In this document: positions 11,028 to 19,234 of the stretch, in pieces
Position numbering within the stretch: the first letter of the stretch is position 1
Layout: every line of letters starts with the position of its first letter
Assembly: GCF_019645835.1 (NCBI RefSeq)
Contig: NZ_CP080998.1
Location: 1,054,001-1,118,000, forward strand
DNA: 64,000 bases
Reading direction: 5' to 3'
Source of the DNA: Mycolicibacterium holsaticum DSM 44478 = JCM 12374
GTDB taxonomy: Bacteria; Actinomycetota; Actinomycetes; Mycobacteriales; Mycobacteriaceae
Notes under the pieces: model-generated
Database searches by the model: none
The model's input: the letters and a program-made list of their open reading frames with translations, nothing else
What the model was told of the DNA's origin: nothing
Program-made: the position numbers and the translations under genes

Positions 11028-12614
11028 TTGTTGCGCAGAGTTCGTCGTTCGTTCGTTGCTGCGGGGCTGGCATTGTTCGGCACGGTGGTCCTTGCGGTGG
11101 CATGGACGGCGGCCACGGGCGTGCAGCTCGCCGCGACCGCACTGATCATGGGCGGCACCGGGCACTCGCTGGGCACCCCGGGCGACGACCCCGTTTCGTT
11201 CGTCAACCCGTATATGGACAACGCGATCGACGGCTTTATCAACCCGGCTGCCGCCAGGCCGACGGGCACCGGAGGCGAACCGCTGGCGGGCGTCGGCGCC
11301 GGCGACGACCGGTACGCCGTGATCACCCCGGAGGACTTCTTTCCGTTGGCGGGGTCGATGACGTTCGACCGCTCCGTGGCGATCGGCCGGGCCAACTTGA
11401 ACAGCTGCATGCGCGGCACCGGATGTCTCTACAACGACAACGACCTCATCGACCCCGCGGCACCCGATACGGCGCCCGCAGTGGGGGACGAGTTCGTGGT
11501 ATTCGGCTACTCGCAGAGCGCGGTCATCGCCTCGCTGGTCAAGCGCGACCTGATCGAAAACCCCGGCCAGACCCCGCCTGACGCCTCGTTCTTTCTGCTC
11601 GGCAACCCGATGCGGCCCAACGGCGGCATCCTGGCGCGCGGCCTTCGCGGCTGGACCGTTCCGATCCTCGGCGTGACGTTCTCCGGCCCCACGCCGACCA
11701 ACAGCTGCGAAACGGGGGTGTGCATGCCCACCATCGACGCGGCCGTGCAGTACGACTTCCGCGGTGGGGACGCCCCGGCCAGCGTCACCAATGTGCTGGC
11801 GTGGCTCAACGCCCTGGCCGGTTCGATCTACCTGCACGGGCCGCTGCAGAAAGGGAGCTTCGACGACGCCCTCTACCAGGGGTCGTACGGTGACACCGAC
11901 TACTACCTCTACGCCACCAAGCGGCTGCCGATCCTGATGCCGTTCGAGCCGTTCGTCCCCTCGCCGATACTGACCTTCCTCGACGCACCGCTGCGAGCCG
12001 CCATCGAAGGCGGTTATGCGCGAGACATCAACCCCGGTGTCCCGACGAAGGTGAGCTGGTTTCCGTTCCTGGACCCGGTGCAGACCATCGTCAACATCAT
12101 CGTCGCGATCCCCGTCGGCATCGACGACGCGCTGGCCGAGGTCAGCGGCGATCCGACGTTCCGCCCGCTGGGGACCAAGCCGGTGACGAGTCCGTTCGGC
12201 GTGGGCGGCCCGGAGCTGCCCGAGCCGCCGTCGGCGCCCGACACCGAGGACGAGGACGAGCTGGACGTGTCGTCGTCGGAAAGCGGTGATGCGGCACCCG
12301 ATGACGAGGTCGTCGACGCGATCGTGGCGTCCGAGCAGGACAGCGACACCGGCGGTACCGAAGAGGAACAGGGCGCCGACGAAGAAGCAGAAGAAGCAGA
12401 AGAAGCAGAAGAAGTAGTAGAAGTAGTAGCGCAAGAGGACGTCGAGGACGTCGAGGACATCGACGAAGAGGCCCCCGAAACGCAAGAAGAGACCGTCGAC
12501 GACGTCACCGAGGCAGAAGAGTCCGAGGACACTTCCCAGCCGGCCCCCGCGCCGGCGACGAGCACCGGCGATGCGGCGTCGACCCCCGACAACGACGACC
12601 AGGCCGCCGCCTAG
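11028..12614 (+). CDS. PE-PPE-domain serine esterase without a PE or PPE domain, acidic C-terminal tail
   Basis: Predicted secreted or membrane-anchored alpha/beta-hydrolase. The ORF is open from 10932, but GAGGGG at 11014-11019 points to TTG at 11028 (or 11031), giving 528 residues that begin with a basic stretch and a hydrophobic segment (FVAAGLALFGTVVLAVAW), a signal or anchor. The PE-PPE hydrolase domain follows, with VFGYSQSA as nucleophile elbow (Ser near 162). From about residue 390 the protein changes to a low-complexity tail rich in Glu and Asp, including EEAEEAEEAEEVVEVV encoded by an AGAAGC-type simple repeat, then a Pro/Ala/Thr end. Family members act as lipid esterases or trehalose-lipid acyltransferases. 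No PE neighbour is present. Confidence 0.85.
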   Translation: MLRRVRRSFVAAGLALFGTVVLAVAWTAATGVQLAATALIMGGTGHSLGTPGDDPVSFVNPYMDNAIDGFINPAAARPTGTGGEPLAGVGAGDDRYAVITPEDFFPLAGSMTFDRSVAIGRANLNSCMRGTGCLYNDNDLIDPAAPDTAPAVGDEFVVFGYSQSAVIASLVKRDLIENPGQTPPDASFFLLGNPMRPNGGILARGLRGWTVPILGVTFSGPTPTNSCETGVCMPTIDAAVQYDFRGGDAPASVTNVLAWLNALAGSIYLHGPLQKGSFDDALYQGSYGDTDYYLYATKRLPILMPFEPFVPSPILTFLDAPLRAAIEGGYARDINPGVPTKVSWFPFLDPVQTIVNIIVAIPVGIDDALAEVSGDPTFRPLGTKPVTSPFGVGGPELPEPPSAPDTEDEDELDVSSSESGDAAPDDEVVDAIVASEQDSDTGGTEEEQGADEEAEEAEEAEEVVEVVAQEDVEDVEDIDEEAPETQEETVDDVTEAEESEDTSQPAPAPATSTGDAASTPDNDDQAAA

Positions 12615-12922
12615 GCTGCGCAGTTCAACGACACCGTGATCGACCTGCTGACCACAACCGTGATCAGCTCGCGGTCCTTGCCCTTGCCGACGGCGACGGT
12701 CTGGGTCACTTCTTGCGGATTGCGCACGCTGGTCACCACGCACCGGCTGATCGGCCCGCTGCCGACGCGGTCGATGACGACGTCGTAACCGGAGGCCTCC
12801 AATTGCCCGATCGTCTGTTGAGCGTTACCGGATGGCGCAGGTTGTGCGAAAGCGCCGGTCGCCGGGGCCAGCACGATACCCGCGGCCGCCACCGCTGCTG
12901 CCACGTTCCATGACGCGCGCAT
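12611..12922 (-). CDS. small secreted protein, conserved mycobacterial type
   Basis: Function unknown. A 103-residue product with a clear Sec signal (VAAAVAAAGIVLAPATGAFAQP, cleavage after AFA near residue 26). The mature part is a compact domain of about 75 residues with two Cys (SRCVVTS and the C-terminal LNCAA) that could form one disulphide, a layout common among small exported mycobacterial proteins. The ATG at 12922 has GGACGGAG upstream. It converges on the esterase gene and both stop codons are read from the same CTAG tetranucleotide (12611-12614). Confidence 0.75.
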   Translation of the reverse strand: MRASWNVAAAVAAAGIVLAPATGAFAQPAPSGNAQQTIGQLEASGYDVVIDRVGSGPISRCVVTSVRNPQEVTQTVAVGKGKDRELITVVVSRSITVSLNCAA

Positions 12923-12982
12923 GACGGTCTCCGTCCTTCAGAATGAAGCCTTGTTACTTGTTGATCGCTGGGGGACCCAGAA

Positions 12983-13633
12983 GTGTTGCGTGCGGTAGTC
13001 GCTGTGGTGGCGCTGGCCGCGGCGGCGTGCGGCGGTCCGCCCGCGCCGCCACCCACGTCGTCGACGACGGCGGGTCACGTCAACCCCGCCCGCATCGACC
13101 GGGTGCGTGCCGAGGTGCCTGCCGGTTACGAGTTCGCCGCCGTGCCCGCTCGAGCCTCGCCGGCCGAGCTGTGGGGCTACGGCGCAGGGTGGACCGCGGA
13201 CCCACCGCAGTGCGCGGTGGTGGCCGATCCCGTTCCCGACGCCACGATGACGACGGGGTGGTCGGCCTCCGGACCGGGCGGCATCGTCTACGCCGTCGTG
13301 CTCGGCTCGGCGCAACCGGTGCACCTGGATCCGGCGGTGCGCCACGAGTGTGCGCGATGGACGGTGTCAGGCGGACAGGGTCGCGGCAGCGTCACGTTCA
13401 CCCCGGCGCCGACCGTCGGCGACGCGGTGACGCTCGCAACGGCCACCGACTCGATCACCGTCGTCGAGGGCGGCACCCAAACCCGTTCGGACGCCTGGAC
13501 CGTCACCGCGTACCTGGGTTCCCATGTCGCGTTCGTCGCCGTCGTCACCGACCCGGGCTCGCCGAATCCGCAACTCGGACATGAGTTCGCCGCCGAGTTG
13601 CTGACGGAAACGGTGTCGGCGTTGCGGGGCTGA
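12983..13633 (+). CDS. lipoprotein, DUF5642-like
   Basis: Predicted 216-residue lipoprotein of unknown function. The GTG start is preceded by GGGGGA. A short signal (MLRAVVAVVALAAAAC) gives a Cys at residue 16 within a lipobox-like AAAC, followed by a Pro/Thr linker and a domain with PAGYEF, WTADPPQCAVV and HECARWTVSG. It resembles its downstream neighbour in domain plan (LxxxC signal, VPxGYEF/GPEFTV opening, C-terminal ExxTxTVSALRG or DLLTAAVAAVRG ending), so the two are probably old tandem duplicates. The family assignment is from memory of the pattern. Confidence 0.72.
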   Translation: MLRAVVAVVALAAAACGGPPAPPPTSSTTAGHVNPARIDRVRAEVPAGYEFAAVPARASPAELWGYGAGWTADPPQCAVVADPVPDATMTTGWSASGPGGIVYAVVLGSAQPVHLDPAVRHECARWTVSGGQGRGSVTFTPAPTVGDAVTLATATDSITVVEGGTQTRSDAWTVTAYLGSHVAFVAVVTDPGSPNPQLGHEFAAELLTETVSALRG

Positions 13634-13662
13634 GCTCAGGTCGGCAGGTAGCCTGTGCGGCG

Positions 13663-14319
13663 ATGTCGAAGAGGGCGGCGGTCGCGATCGCATGTGTGGG
13701 TGTGCTCAGCGCGTGTGGGACCGGTGAACCCGACCTGTCCAACGCCGACATCGCGCGGGTCAAGGATGTGCGGTCGAGTTTCGGCCCGGAGTTCACGGTG
13801 ACCGACGTCGGGCCGAGCGGTATCGACCCGCGGATGCTGGGCAAGCAGGCGCTGCCGCCCGGGATGAAGTTCGACCCCGCCGACTGCGCCTCGTTCGCCA
13901 ACCAGCAGATGGTGCCCGCCGGGGCCAAGGGCAACATGGCGGCCACCACCGCCGAGGGCGAGGGGAACCGGTTCATCGCCATCGCGATCGAGACGTCGGA
14001 AGCCGCCGCGGTGAATGGTCCGGGCGAAAACTGTGCCAAGGTCGGGTTCGTCGGGCCCGGGGTACGGGGACTGGTCGAAACGACCGAGGCACCCCACATC
14101 GAGGGGGCGAAGACCGTCGGAACCCATCGGGTGTTGCAGACGACGGTCGGGGGCGGTACGCGCACCGGTGAGCTCTACAACTACGTCGCGAGCTTCGGCA
14201 GCTTCCTGGTGATCGTCACCGCCAACCCGCTGGTCGTGCCCGACAAGCCCGTCGCGCCGGTCGACACGCAGCGCGCCCGCGATCTGCTCACCGCCGCGGT
14301 CGCCGCGGTCCGGGGTTAG
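13663..14319 (+). CDS. lipoprotein, DUF5642-like (second copy)
   Basis: Predicted 218-residue lipoprotein paired with the preceding gene. The signal peptide ends in LSAC (Cys 18). The mature protein has the segments VKDVRSSFGPEFTVTDVGPSG and LPPGMKFDPADCASF, then a beta-rich domain ending DLLTAAVAAVRG. The position corresponds to Rv0999 in the M. tuberculosis order. ATG at 13663 is 8 nt after TAGCCT, so it may also be transcribed leaderless from its own promoter. It converges on alkB with a 4-bp overlap of stop codons (14316-14319). Confidence 0.75.
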   Translation: MSKRAAVAIACVGVLSACGTGEPDLSNADIARVKDVRSSFGPEFTVTDVGPSGIDPRMLGKQALPPGMKFDPADCASFANQQMVPAGAKGNMAATTAEGEGNRFIAIAIETSEAAAVNGPGENCAKVGFVGPGVRGLVETTEAPHIEGAKTVGTHRVLQTTVGGGTRTGELYNYVASFGSFLVIVTANPLVVPDKPVAPVDTQRARDLLTAAVAAVRG

Positions 14320-14921
14320 CGGACGTCGTGCGGGCGGAACTGGATGCTGATACGCGGGCCGGTGGGCCTGGTGGTTTTCGGTATCGCGTGCTCCCAGGTG
14401 CGTTGGCACGAGCCGCCCATCACCAACAGGTCGCCGTGTGCGTGCTGAATGCGCAGCGACTTACCGCCGCCTCGGGGGCGTAGCGCGAAAGTCCTTGTGG
14501 CGCCGAGGCTGACGATGGCCACCATGGTGTCCTCGGTCCTGCTGCGGCCGATGTTGTCGCCGTGCCAGGCCACGCTGTCGTTGCCGTCGCGGTACAGGCA
14601 CAGGCCCGCGGTGGTGAAGGGTTCGCCGAGTTCGCCGGCGTAGGCGTCGTTGAGCCGACGCCGGATGTGCTTGAGCCGCGGGTGCGGCGCCGGCTCGTCG
14701 GCGAGGTCCGCGAAATCCACGAAGCTGACCAGACGTGGCACGTCGACCACGCGGTCATACATCGGCCTGCGTTCGGCCCGCCAGGGCACGGCGTGCTGCA
14801 GTTCGGCGAAGAGCGCGTCGGCGTCGTCCAGCCAGCCGGACCGGAAATCGATCCAGGCGCCGCCGCTCAGATGGCGTCGTTCGGCGTGCTCGAACAGCGA
14901 GCTCTGCAGAGCCAGCTCCAT
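14316..14921 (-). CDS. alkB: AlkB-type 2-oxoglutarate/Fe(II) dioxygenase (Rv1000c orthologue)
   Basis: Predicted oxidative demethylase for alkylated nucleic acid bases. The 201-residue product from ATG 14921 carries the full iron site: H120 and D122 in WHGDNIG, H178 in RTWEHAIPK, and the 2-oxoglutarate Arg in GPRISIQFR (about R190). The LCLYRDGNDSVAWH lead-in matches the AlkB/ALKBH2-3 group. An upstream GTG-type extension exists, but ATG 14921 is favoured because TAGGAT lies 7 nt upstream on the minus strand, which suggests a leaderless transcript. Confidence 0.88.
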   Translation of the reverse strand: MELALQSSLFEHAERRHLSGGAWIDFRSGWLDDADALFAELQHAVPWRAERRPMYDRVVDVPRLVSFVDFADLADEPAPHPRLKHIRRRLNDAYAGELGEPFTTAGLCLYRDGNDSVAWHGDNIGRSRTEDTMVAIVSLGATRTFALRPRGGGKSLRIQHAHGDLLVMGGSCQRTWEHAIPKTTRPTGPRISIQFRPHDVR

Positions 14922-14954
14922 GACCGCGATCCTATCGCACAAGCGTTCGAAGCA

Positions 14955-15389
14955 TCAGAGCCGGACCGCGCCGGGGCCCTCGGCGGCGAGGATGTCCTCG
15001 GGGTTGGACAGCGCGCACGTCTTCAGGCTGAGGCAGCCACAGCCGATGCAGCCGCTCAGGTTGTCGCGCAACCGCTGCAGATGCAGGATGCGGTCGTCGA
15101 GGTCTTGACGCCAGCCCGCCGAGAGCCTGGCCCAGTCCTTGCTCGTCGGCACGCGATCGGTGGGCAGGCTGGCCAGCGCTTCACGGATGCGCGCCAGCGG
15201 TATGCCCAACCGCTGCGACATCCTGATGAAGGCCACGCGCCGCAGGGTTTCGCGGGCGTAGCGGCGTTGGTTGCCCCCGGTGCGGCGGCTGGTGATCAGC
15301 CCCTCGCGTTCGTAGAAATGCAGCGCTGATACGGCCACACCACTGCGAACGGCCATCTCGCCGGGAGTCAACTCGGTGTTGCGCTCCAT
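14955..15389 (-). CDS. soxR: redox-sensing MerR-family regulator SoxR
   Basis: Transcription factor that senses redox-active compounds through a [2Fe-2S] cluster. The 144-residue protein has an N-terminal MerR helix-turn-helix ([20 protein letters not shown]), a dimerisation helix, and the four cluster ligands C114, C117, C119 and C125 in [12 protein letters not shown]. The start is ATG at 15389; the longer open frame upstream is shadow of arcA. An 18-bp SoxR-box-like palindrome lies 2 bp upstream of the ATG and covers the candidate -10, consistent with autorepression. The gene is divergent from arcA. It is not in the M. tuberculosis order I recall, so it looks like a lineage insertion. Target genes of actinobacterial SoxR are often few and local. 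Confidence 0.92.
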   Translation of the reverse strand: MERNTELTPGEMAVRSGVAVSALHFYEREGLITSRRTGGNQRRYARETLRRVAFIRMSQRLGIPLARIREALASLPTDRVPTSKDWARLSAGWRQDLDDRILHLQRLRDNLSGCIGCGCLSLKTCALSNPEDILAAEGPGAVRL

Positions 15390-15391
15390 GA

Positions 15392-15409
15392 CCTGAACAA
15401 TAGTTGAGG
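15392..15409. promoter_or_regulatory. SoxR-box-like operator overlapping the soxR -10
   Basis: On the minus strand this 18-bp element reads CCTCAACTATTGTTCAGG: two 7-bp arms (one mismatch) around a 4-bp centre, the same length and outer bases as the enterobacterial SoxR box (CCTCAAG...CTTGAGG). The soxR -10 candidate TATTGT (plus-strand 15397-15402) lies inside it, 7 nt before the soxR ATG. The arcA -10 candidate TACGGT is only 13 bp away on the other side, so both genes could respond. Confidence 0.6.
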
Positions 15410-15435
15410 TGGCTGATCGCGCTACGGTGCTAGAT

Positions 15436-16647
15436 GTGACGGGCGGTGCGCTGGGCTGCGACTCCGAGGTCGGCGCGCTGCGGGTCGTGATCCTGCACCG
15501 GCCCGGCGCCGAACTGCAGCGGCTGACCCCGCGCAACAACGACGCGCTGTTGTTCGACGGGGTGCCGTGGGTGGCCAAGGCGCAGCGGGAGCACGACGCG
15601 TTCGCCGCGCTGTTGGCTTCGCGCGGGGTCGAGGTGTTGTTGCTCGCCGATCTGCTGACCGAGGCGCTGTCGCACAGCGGCGCCGCCAGGATGCACGGCA
15701 TCGCCGCCGCGGTGGATCCGCGACGGTTGGGAATCCAGCTGGCACAGGAACTCTCGGAGTACCTGCGCGATCTCGAGCCGGCCTCGCTGGCGCGGGTGCT
15801 GACGGCCGGGATGACGTTTCAGGAGTTGCCGTTCACCGACAGCGAGTTGTCGCTGGTGCGCAGGATGCATCACAGCGCGGACTTCGTCATCGACCCGTTG
15901 CCGAACCTGATGTTCACCAGGGACTCGTCGTTCTGGATCGGGCCGCGGGTGGCGATCACCTCGCTGGCGTTGCCCGCACGGGTGCGCGAGACGTCGCTGA
16001 CCGACGTCATCTATGCGCACCACCCGCGGTTCCTGGGGGTGCGACGGGCATATGAGTCCCGCTCGGCGCCGGTCGAGGGTGGTGACGTGCTGCTGCTCGC
16101 GCCGGGGGTGGTGGCCGTCGGGGTGGGGGAGCGCACCACCCCCGCGGGCGCAGAAGCGTTGGCCCGCAGCCTGTTCGACGACGACCTGGCGCACACCGTG
16201 CTGGCGGTGCCGATCACCCAGCAGCGGGCGCAGATGCACTTGGACACGGTGTGCACGATGGTCGACCTCGACGCGGTGGTGATGTATCCCGGCGTGGTGG
16301 ACTCGTTGTCGGCGTTCACGATTCATCGCAACGGTAGCGGTGGGGTGCGCATCGACGATGCGGTGCCGTTCGTGGACGCTGCGGCCGAGGCGATGGGCAT
16401 CGATCGGCTGCGGGTGATCGCGACGGGTCTGGACCCGGTGACCGCCGAGCGTGAGCAGTGGGACGACGGCAACAACACGTTGGCGCTGGCGCCGGGTGTC
16501 GTGGTGGCCTACGAGCGCAACACCGAAACCAATGCGCGGCTGGCCGATGCGGGTATCGAGGTGCTGCCGATCGAGGCGTCCGAACTGGGTACCGGCCGCG
16601 GCGGGCCGAGGTGCATGTCGTGCCCGGCGGCCCGCGACCCGCTGTAG
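15436..16647 (+). CDS. arcA: arginine deiminase (Rv1001 orthologue)
   Basis: Hydrolyses L-arginine to citrulline and ammonia, first step of the arginine deiminase pathway. The 403-residue protein shows the guanidino-modifying-enzyme landmarks: [29 protein letters not shown] with the catalytic His, and the catalytic Cys in [11 protein letters not shown] near the C-terminus. The frame is open from GTG 15409, but GTG 15436 lies 7 nt after TACGGT and matches the family's N-terminus ([15 protein letters not shown]), so the later start is used. It is divergent from soxR. No arcB/arcC partner genes are nearby, as in other mycobacteria. Confidence 0.93.
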   Translation: MTGGALGCDSEVGALRVVILHRPGAELQRLTPRNNDALLFDGVPWVAKAQREHDAFAALLASRGVEVLLLADLLTEALSHSGAARMHGIAAAVDPRRLGIQLAQELSEYLRDLEPASLARVLTAGMTFQELPFTDSELSLVRRMHHSADFVIDPLPNLMFTRDSSFWIGPRVAITSLALPARVRETSLTDVIYAHHPRFLGVRRAYESRSAPVEGGDVLLLAPGVVAVGVGERTTPAGAEALARSLFDDDLAHTVLAVPITQQRAQMHLDTVCTMVDLDAVVMYPGVVDSLSAFTIHRNGSGGVRIDDAVPFVDAAAEAMGIDRLRVIATGLDPVTAEREQWDDGNNTLALAPGVVVAYERNTETNARLADAGIEVLPIEASELGTGRGGPRCMSCPAARDPL

Positions 16648-16674
16648 TCCTTCCGTTGGAACGCCCCTTGGAAC

Positions 16675-16694
16675 CGCCGAAATAGCATTCCAGG
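16675..16694 (+). repeat. right-hand copy of a 20-bp inverted repeat bracketing the DUF559 gene
   Basis: Begins CGCCGAAATAGCATT and is the exact reverse complement of 17639-17658 over all 20 bp. It is followed at once by TTGCTATGCGGCG (to 16708), a degenerate inverted copy, so the site can also fold as an imperfect hairpin. The hairpin overlaps the stop codon of the minus-strand gene (16698) and may act as its terminator. Confidence 0.85.
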
Positions 16695-16697
16695 TTG

Positions 16698-17564
16698 CTA
16701 TGCGGCGCGATTTGCAGCCATGGCTTCACGTTCGCGTCGGGACCACGCTTCGCGGACCCAGTTGATGATCTGATGCGGGCGGTGTTCCTTGATCACGCGC
16801 AGGATGATCCAGTTGCGGCGACTCAGCATCCGGTGTTTGGCGATGTCCATGGCATACCGACGCGGATCCGTGCGATGTTGGTCCCCGTCGTATTCGAGAC
16901 CGATGAGCAGATCCTCCCAGCCCATGTCGATGTACGCCCAGCCGTACTCCGTGTCGTACACGGGAACCTGCGTCTGCGGGCGTGGAAATCCTGAGTCGAC
17001 CAGCAAGAGCCGCAACCACGTCTCTTTGGGGGAGTGACCGCCGGGGTCCATCAGGTCGATGGCTTCCCGGAATCGGCGCACGCCGCGGGCGCCCTTGTAG
17101 CGTTCCGCCAGTGGGAGAACGTCGTGTGCGGTTAAACCGGTGGCACGAGCCAACGCGTCAAGGTGTGCGACTGCGACGCCGCGCGGCAGGTACCGGCCCA
17201 GATCGAACGCCGTGCGCTGCGCCGCGGCGACCGGTATACCGTCGACCCGGACGATCTCATCGTCGCCGATGCGATCGCGGCGCGTGATGATGCCAGTGGG
17301 TGGCCGGTTGTTGGCGCACAGCAGTTCGACCGGTGTGCCATTGTCGACCCATCGGTCACCGTGCAGCGCAGAGGCGGCGCGCCCGGTGATTACGCCTCGT
17401 CGCCCGGACCACAGCCAAGCGCCGACGGTGCTCGTATGCAGTGATTGTTCTGCGTCTCGAGGGATATACACGTCGCGGTAGATGCTCCGGTACCTCGACC
17501 GCAATTGCCCCCGGGTCAATTCGCCGCGCTCTATCGCTTCGGTTCCCAAGAAGATCCTCCCCAT
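16698..17564 (-). CDS. AbiEi-antitoxin-like / DUF559 endonuclease-like protein
   Basis: Member of a family abundant in mycobacteria whose role is not established. The N-terminal half (FLGTEAIERGELTRGQLRSRY...DVYIPRD, then ITGRAASALHG, RVDGIPVAAAQRTAFDLGR) resembles AbiEi-type antitoxins and related transcription factors. The C-terminal half has a DUF559/Vsr-like nuclease pattern: SPKETWLRLLL, YIDMGWEDLLIGLEYDGDQH, RNWIILRV. ATG at 17564 gives 288 residues; an internal TTG at 17549 has GGGGAGG at ideal spacing and may be the true start. The longer frame to 18245 is shadow of pmt. The gene is bracketed by a perfect 20-bp inverted repeat and interrupts the conserved arcA-pmt order, which suggests insertion as a cassette. 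Confidence 0.8.
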   Translation of the reverse strand: MGRIFLGTEAIERGELTRGQLRSRYRSIYRDVYIPRDAEQSLHTSTVGAWLWSGRRGVITGRAASALHGDRWVDNGTPVELLCANNRPPTGIITRRDRIGDDEIVRVDGIPVAAAQRTAFDLGRYLPRGVAVAHLDALARATGLTAHDVLPLAERYKGARGVRRFREAIDLMDPGGHSPKETWLRLLLVDSGFPRPQTQVPVYDTEYGWAYIDMGWEDLLIGLEYDGDQHRTDPRRYAMDIAKHRMLSRRNWIILRVIKEHRPHQIINWVREAWSRREREAMAANRAA

Positions 17565-17595
17565 GCAGTGATCGTGCTGCACATGACGAGCGATT

Positions 17596-17658
17596 CGCCG
17601 AGATAGCAATTGGGGCTGTGGATAACCCAGCGCAACCGCCTGGAATGCTATTTCGGCG
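17596..17658 (+). repeat. left-hand inverted-repeat cluster upstream of the DUF559 gene
   Basis: Contains the exact 20-bp partner (17639-17658) of the repeat at 16675-16694, plus a degenerate, oppositely oriented copy (CGCCGAGATAGCAATT, 17596-17611). The two can pair as a stem around a 27-bp loop. It starts 32 bp upstream of the gene's ATG, so it may be the gene's operator, the end of an inserted cassette, or the terminator of pmt, whose stop is at 17669 on the same strand. Confidence 0.75.
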
Positions 17659-17668
17659 CCCAGAAGAG

Positions 17669-19210
17669 CTAGCGCCAGGACGGCAGCCAGATCTGCATGT
17701 TCCAGGTTTCCTGGGAGATCGGGATGCCCGTCAGAATCGGATACAGCCACGCGAAGTTCGTCAGGACAAGCGCGACATAGCAACTCACCGCGATCAGCCC
17801 GAGCGTTCGGCGCTCCGAGTTCTGGTTCGGCTTGTACAAGATGTCGCCGAGGATCAATGCGATCGCCATCGCCAGGAACGGCGCCATGGTCGACGCGTAG
17901 AAGAAGTACATCTGCCGGTCGATGTCGAAGAACCACGGCAGAAACCCTGCGCCGTAACCGACCAGCACCGCCGCATAGCGCCAGTCGCGTTTGATGAATG
18001 CCCGCCACAACCCCCACCCCAGGACCGGCACCGCGATGAACCACATCGCAGGCGTACCGACCAGCATCACCGCCTTCACGCAGGACTGCGCGCCACAGCC
18101 CGGCACGTCCTGGTTGTCGATCGCATACAGCACCGGGCGCAGCGACATCGGCCACGTCCACGGCTTGGACTCCCACGGGTGGTGGTTGCCGTCCGCGTTG
18201 GTCAGGCCGGCGTGAAACTTGTACACGCCGTAGGTGTAATGCCACAGCGACCGCAGCGCGTCGGGGATCGGCAACACGCTGTGCTCACCGATCGAGTTGC
18301 CCACCTCGTATCGGTCCACCGCGGTTTCGGATGCGAACCATGGCGTGTAGGACGCCAGGTATACCAGGAACGGAATCACCACGATCGCGTACAGCGACGG
18401 AGCCAGGTCGCGCCGCAACGCGCCCAGCCACGGCCGCGGCACCCGGTACTGGCGGCGCGCGGCGATGTCGAAAGCCAGTGTCATCACGCCGAAGAACGCG
18501 ACGAAGTACAGCCCCGACCACTTGGTGGCGCAGGCCAATCCGAGCAGCACGCCGGCACCGAACCGCCACCAACGCACGCCCAGCCGCGGCCCCCACGGCG
18601 TCTCGCTGATCCGGCCTTCGAACAGCGCGACGTGCATGCGCTCGCGCACCTGGTCACGGTCGACCATCAGCGCGCCGAACGCCGCGACGACGAACACCGT
18701 GAGGAACCCGTCGAGCAACGCGGTGCGCGCGGTGACGAAGCTGACCCCGTCGGCGATCACCAGCAGCCCGGCGATCGCGCCCACCAGCGTCGAGCGGCTG
18801 ATGCGCCGCGCGGTCCGCGCCACCAGCACCACCATGATCACCCCGCACACCGCGCCGGAGAACCGCCAGCCCAGCCCGTTGTAGCCGAACAGCGCCTCAC
18901 CGATCGCGATCAGCTGCTTACCGACGGGCGGGTGCACCACCAGGCCGTAGCCCGGGTTGTCTTCGACACCGTGGTTGTGCAGCATCTGCCAGGCCTGCGG
19001 TGCGTAATGCTTCTCGTCGAAGATCGGGGTGCCGGCATCGGTCGGCGAGCCCAGGTTCAAAAAGCGCGTCACCGCCGCGAGCGCCCCGATGACGACGGTC
19101 ATCATCCAGCCCTGTAACCGGTCGACGGGCCCGAAGTCGGCGACGGGTACCTGCGGCGCCGGGCTGATGACCGGGACCGCGCGCGGCGCATCGGTGGCGG
19201 TGGCGGTCAC
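17669..19210 (-). CDS. pmt: protein O-mannosyltransferase (Rv1002c orthologue)
   Basis: GT39 enzyme that transfers mannose from polyprenyl-phosphate-mannose to Ser/Thr of exported proteins on the outer face of the membrane. The 513-residue protein has about ten hydrophobic spans (for instance GWMMTVVIGALAAVTRFLNL and LYAIVVIPFLVYLASY). The catalytic acidic pair D65-E66 in PIFDEKHYAP of the first outside loop is followed by VHPPVGKQLI, a hallmark of the family. Length and ending (WNMQIWLPSWR) match other mycobacterial Pmt proteins. The GTG start is 7 nt after TACGAT on the minus strand, so the mRNA is probably leaderless. Its many exported Ser/Thr/Pro-rich neighbours are plausible substrates. 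Confidence 0.95.
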   Translation of the reverse strand: MTATATDAPRAVPVISPAPQVPVADFGPVDRLQGWMMTVVIGALAAVTRFLNLGSPTDAGTPIFDEKHYAPQAWQMLHNHGVEDNPGYGLVVHPPVGKQLIAIGEALFGYNGLGWRFSGAVCGVIMVVLVARTARRISRSTLVGAIAGLLVIADGVSFVTARTALLDGFLTVFVVAAFGALMVDRDQVRERMHVALFEGRISETPWGPRLGVRWWRFGAGVLLGLACATKWSGLYFVAFFGVMTLAFDIAARRQYRVPRPWLGALRRDLAPSLYAIVVIPFLVYLASYTPWFASETAVDRYEVGNSIGEHSVLPIPDALRSLWHYTYGVYKFHAGLTNADGNHHPWESKPWTWPMSLRPVLYAIDNQDVPGCGAQSCVKAVMLVGTPAMWFIAVPVLGWGLWRAFIKRDWRYAAVLVGYGAGFLPWFFDIDRQMYFFYASTMAPFLAMAIALILGDILYKPNQNSERRTLGLIAVSCYVALVLTNFAWLYPILTGIPISQETWNMQIWLPSWR

Positions 19211-19217
19211 GCATGCG

Positions 19218-19227
19218 ATCGTAGGCT
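19218..19227. promoter_or_regulatory. overlapping back-to-back -10 elements for pmt and rsmI
   Basis: Only 24 bp separate the pmt GTG (19210, minus) and the rsmI ATG (19235, plus). TACGAT on the minus strand (19218-19223) and TAGGCT on the plus strand (19222-19227) share the central TA. Each is 7 nt from its own start codon, so both messages would be leaderless. The pairing is inferred from position and consensus only. Confidence 0.55.
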
Positions 19228-19234
19228 GTCCGGC

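Noticed and set aside
16698..18245. 515-codon extension of the DUF559 gene into pmt
   Set aside because: The first 225 codons overlap pmt in another frame and lack homology; starts at 17564 or 17549 fit the family.
17441..19117. 558-codon plus-strand frame opposite pmt
   Set aside because: Shadow of pmt with Arg/His/Gln composition and no signal or motif.
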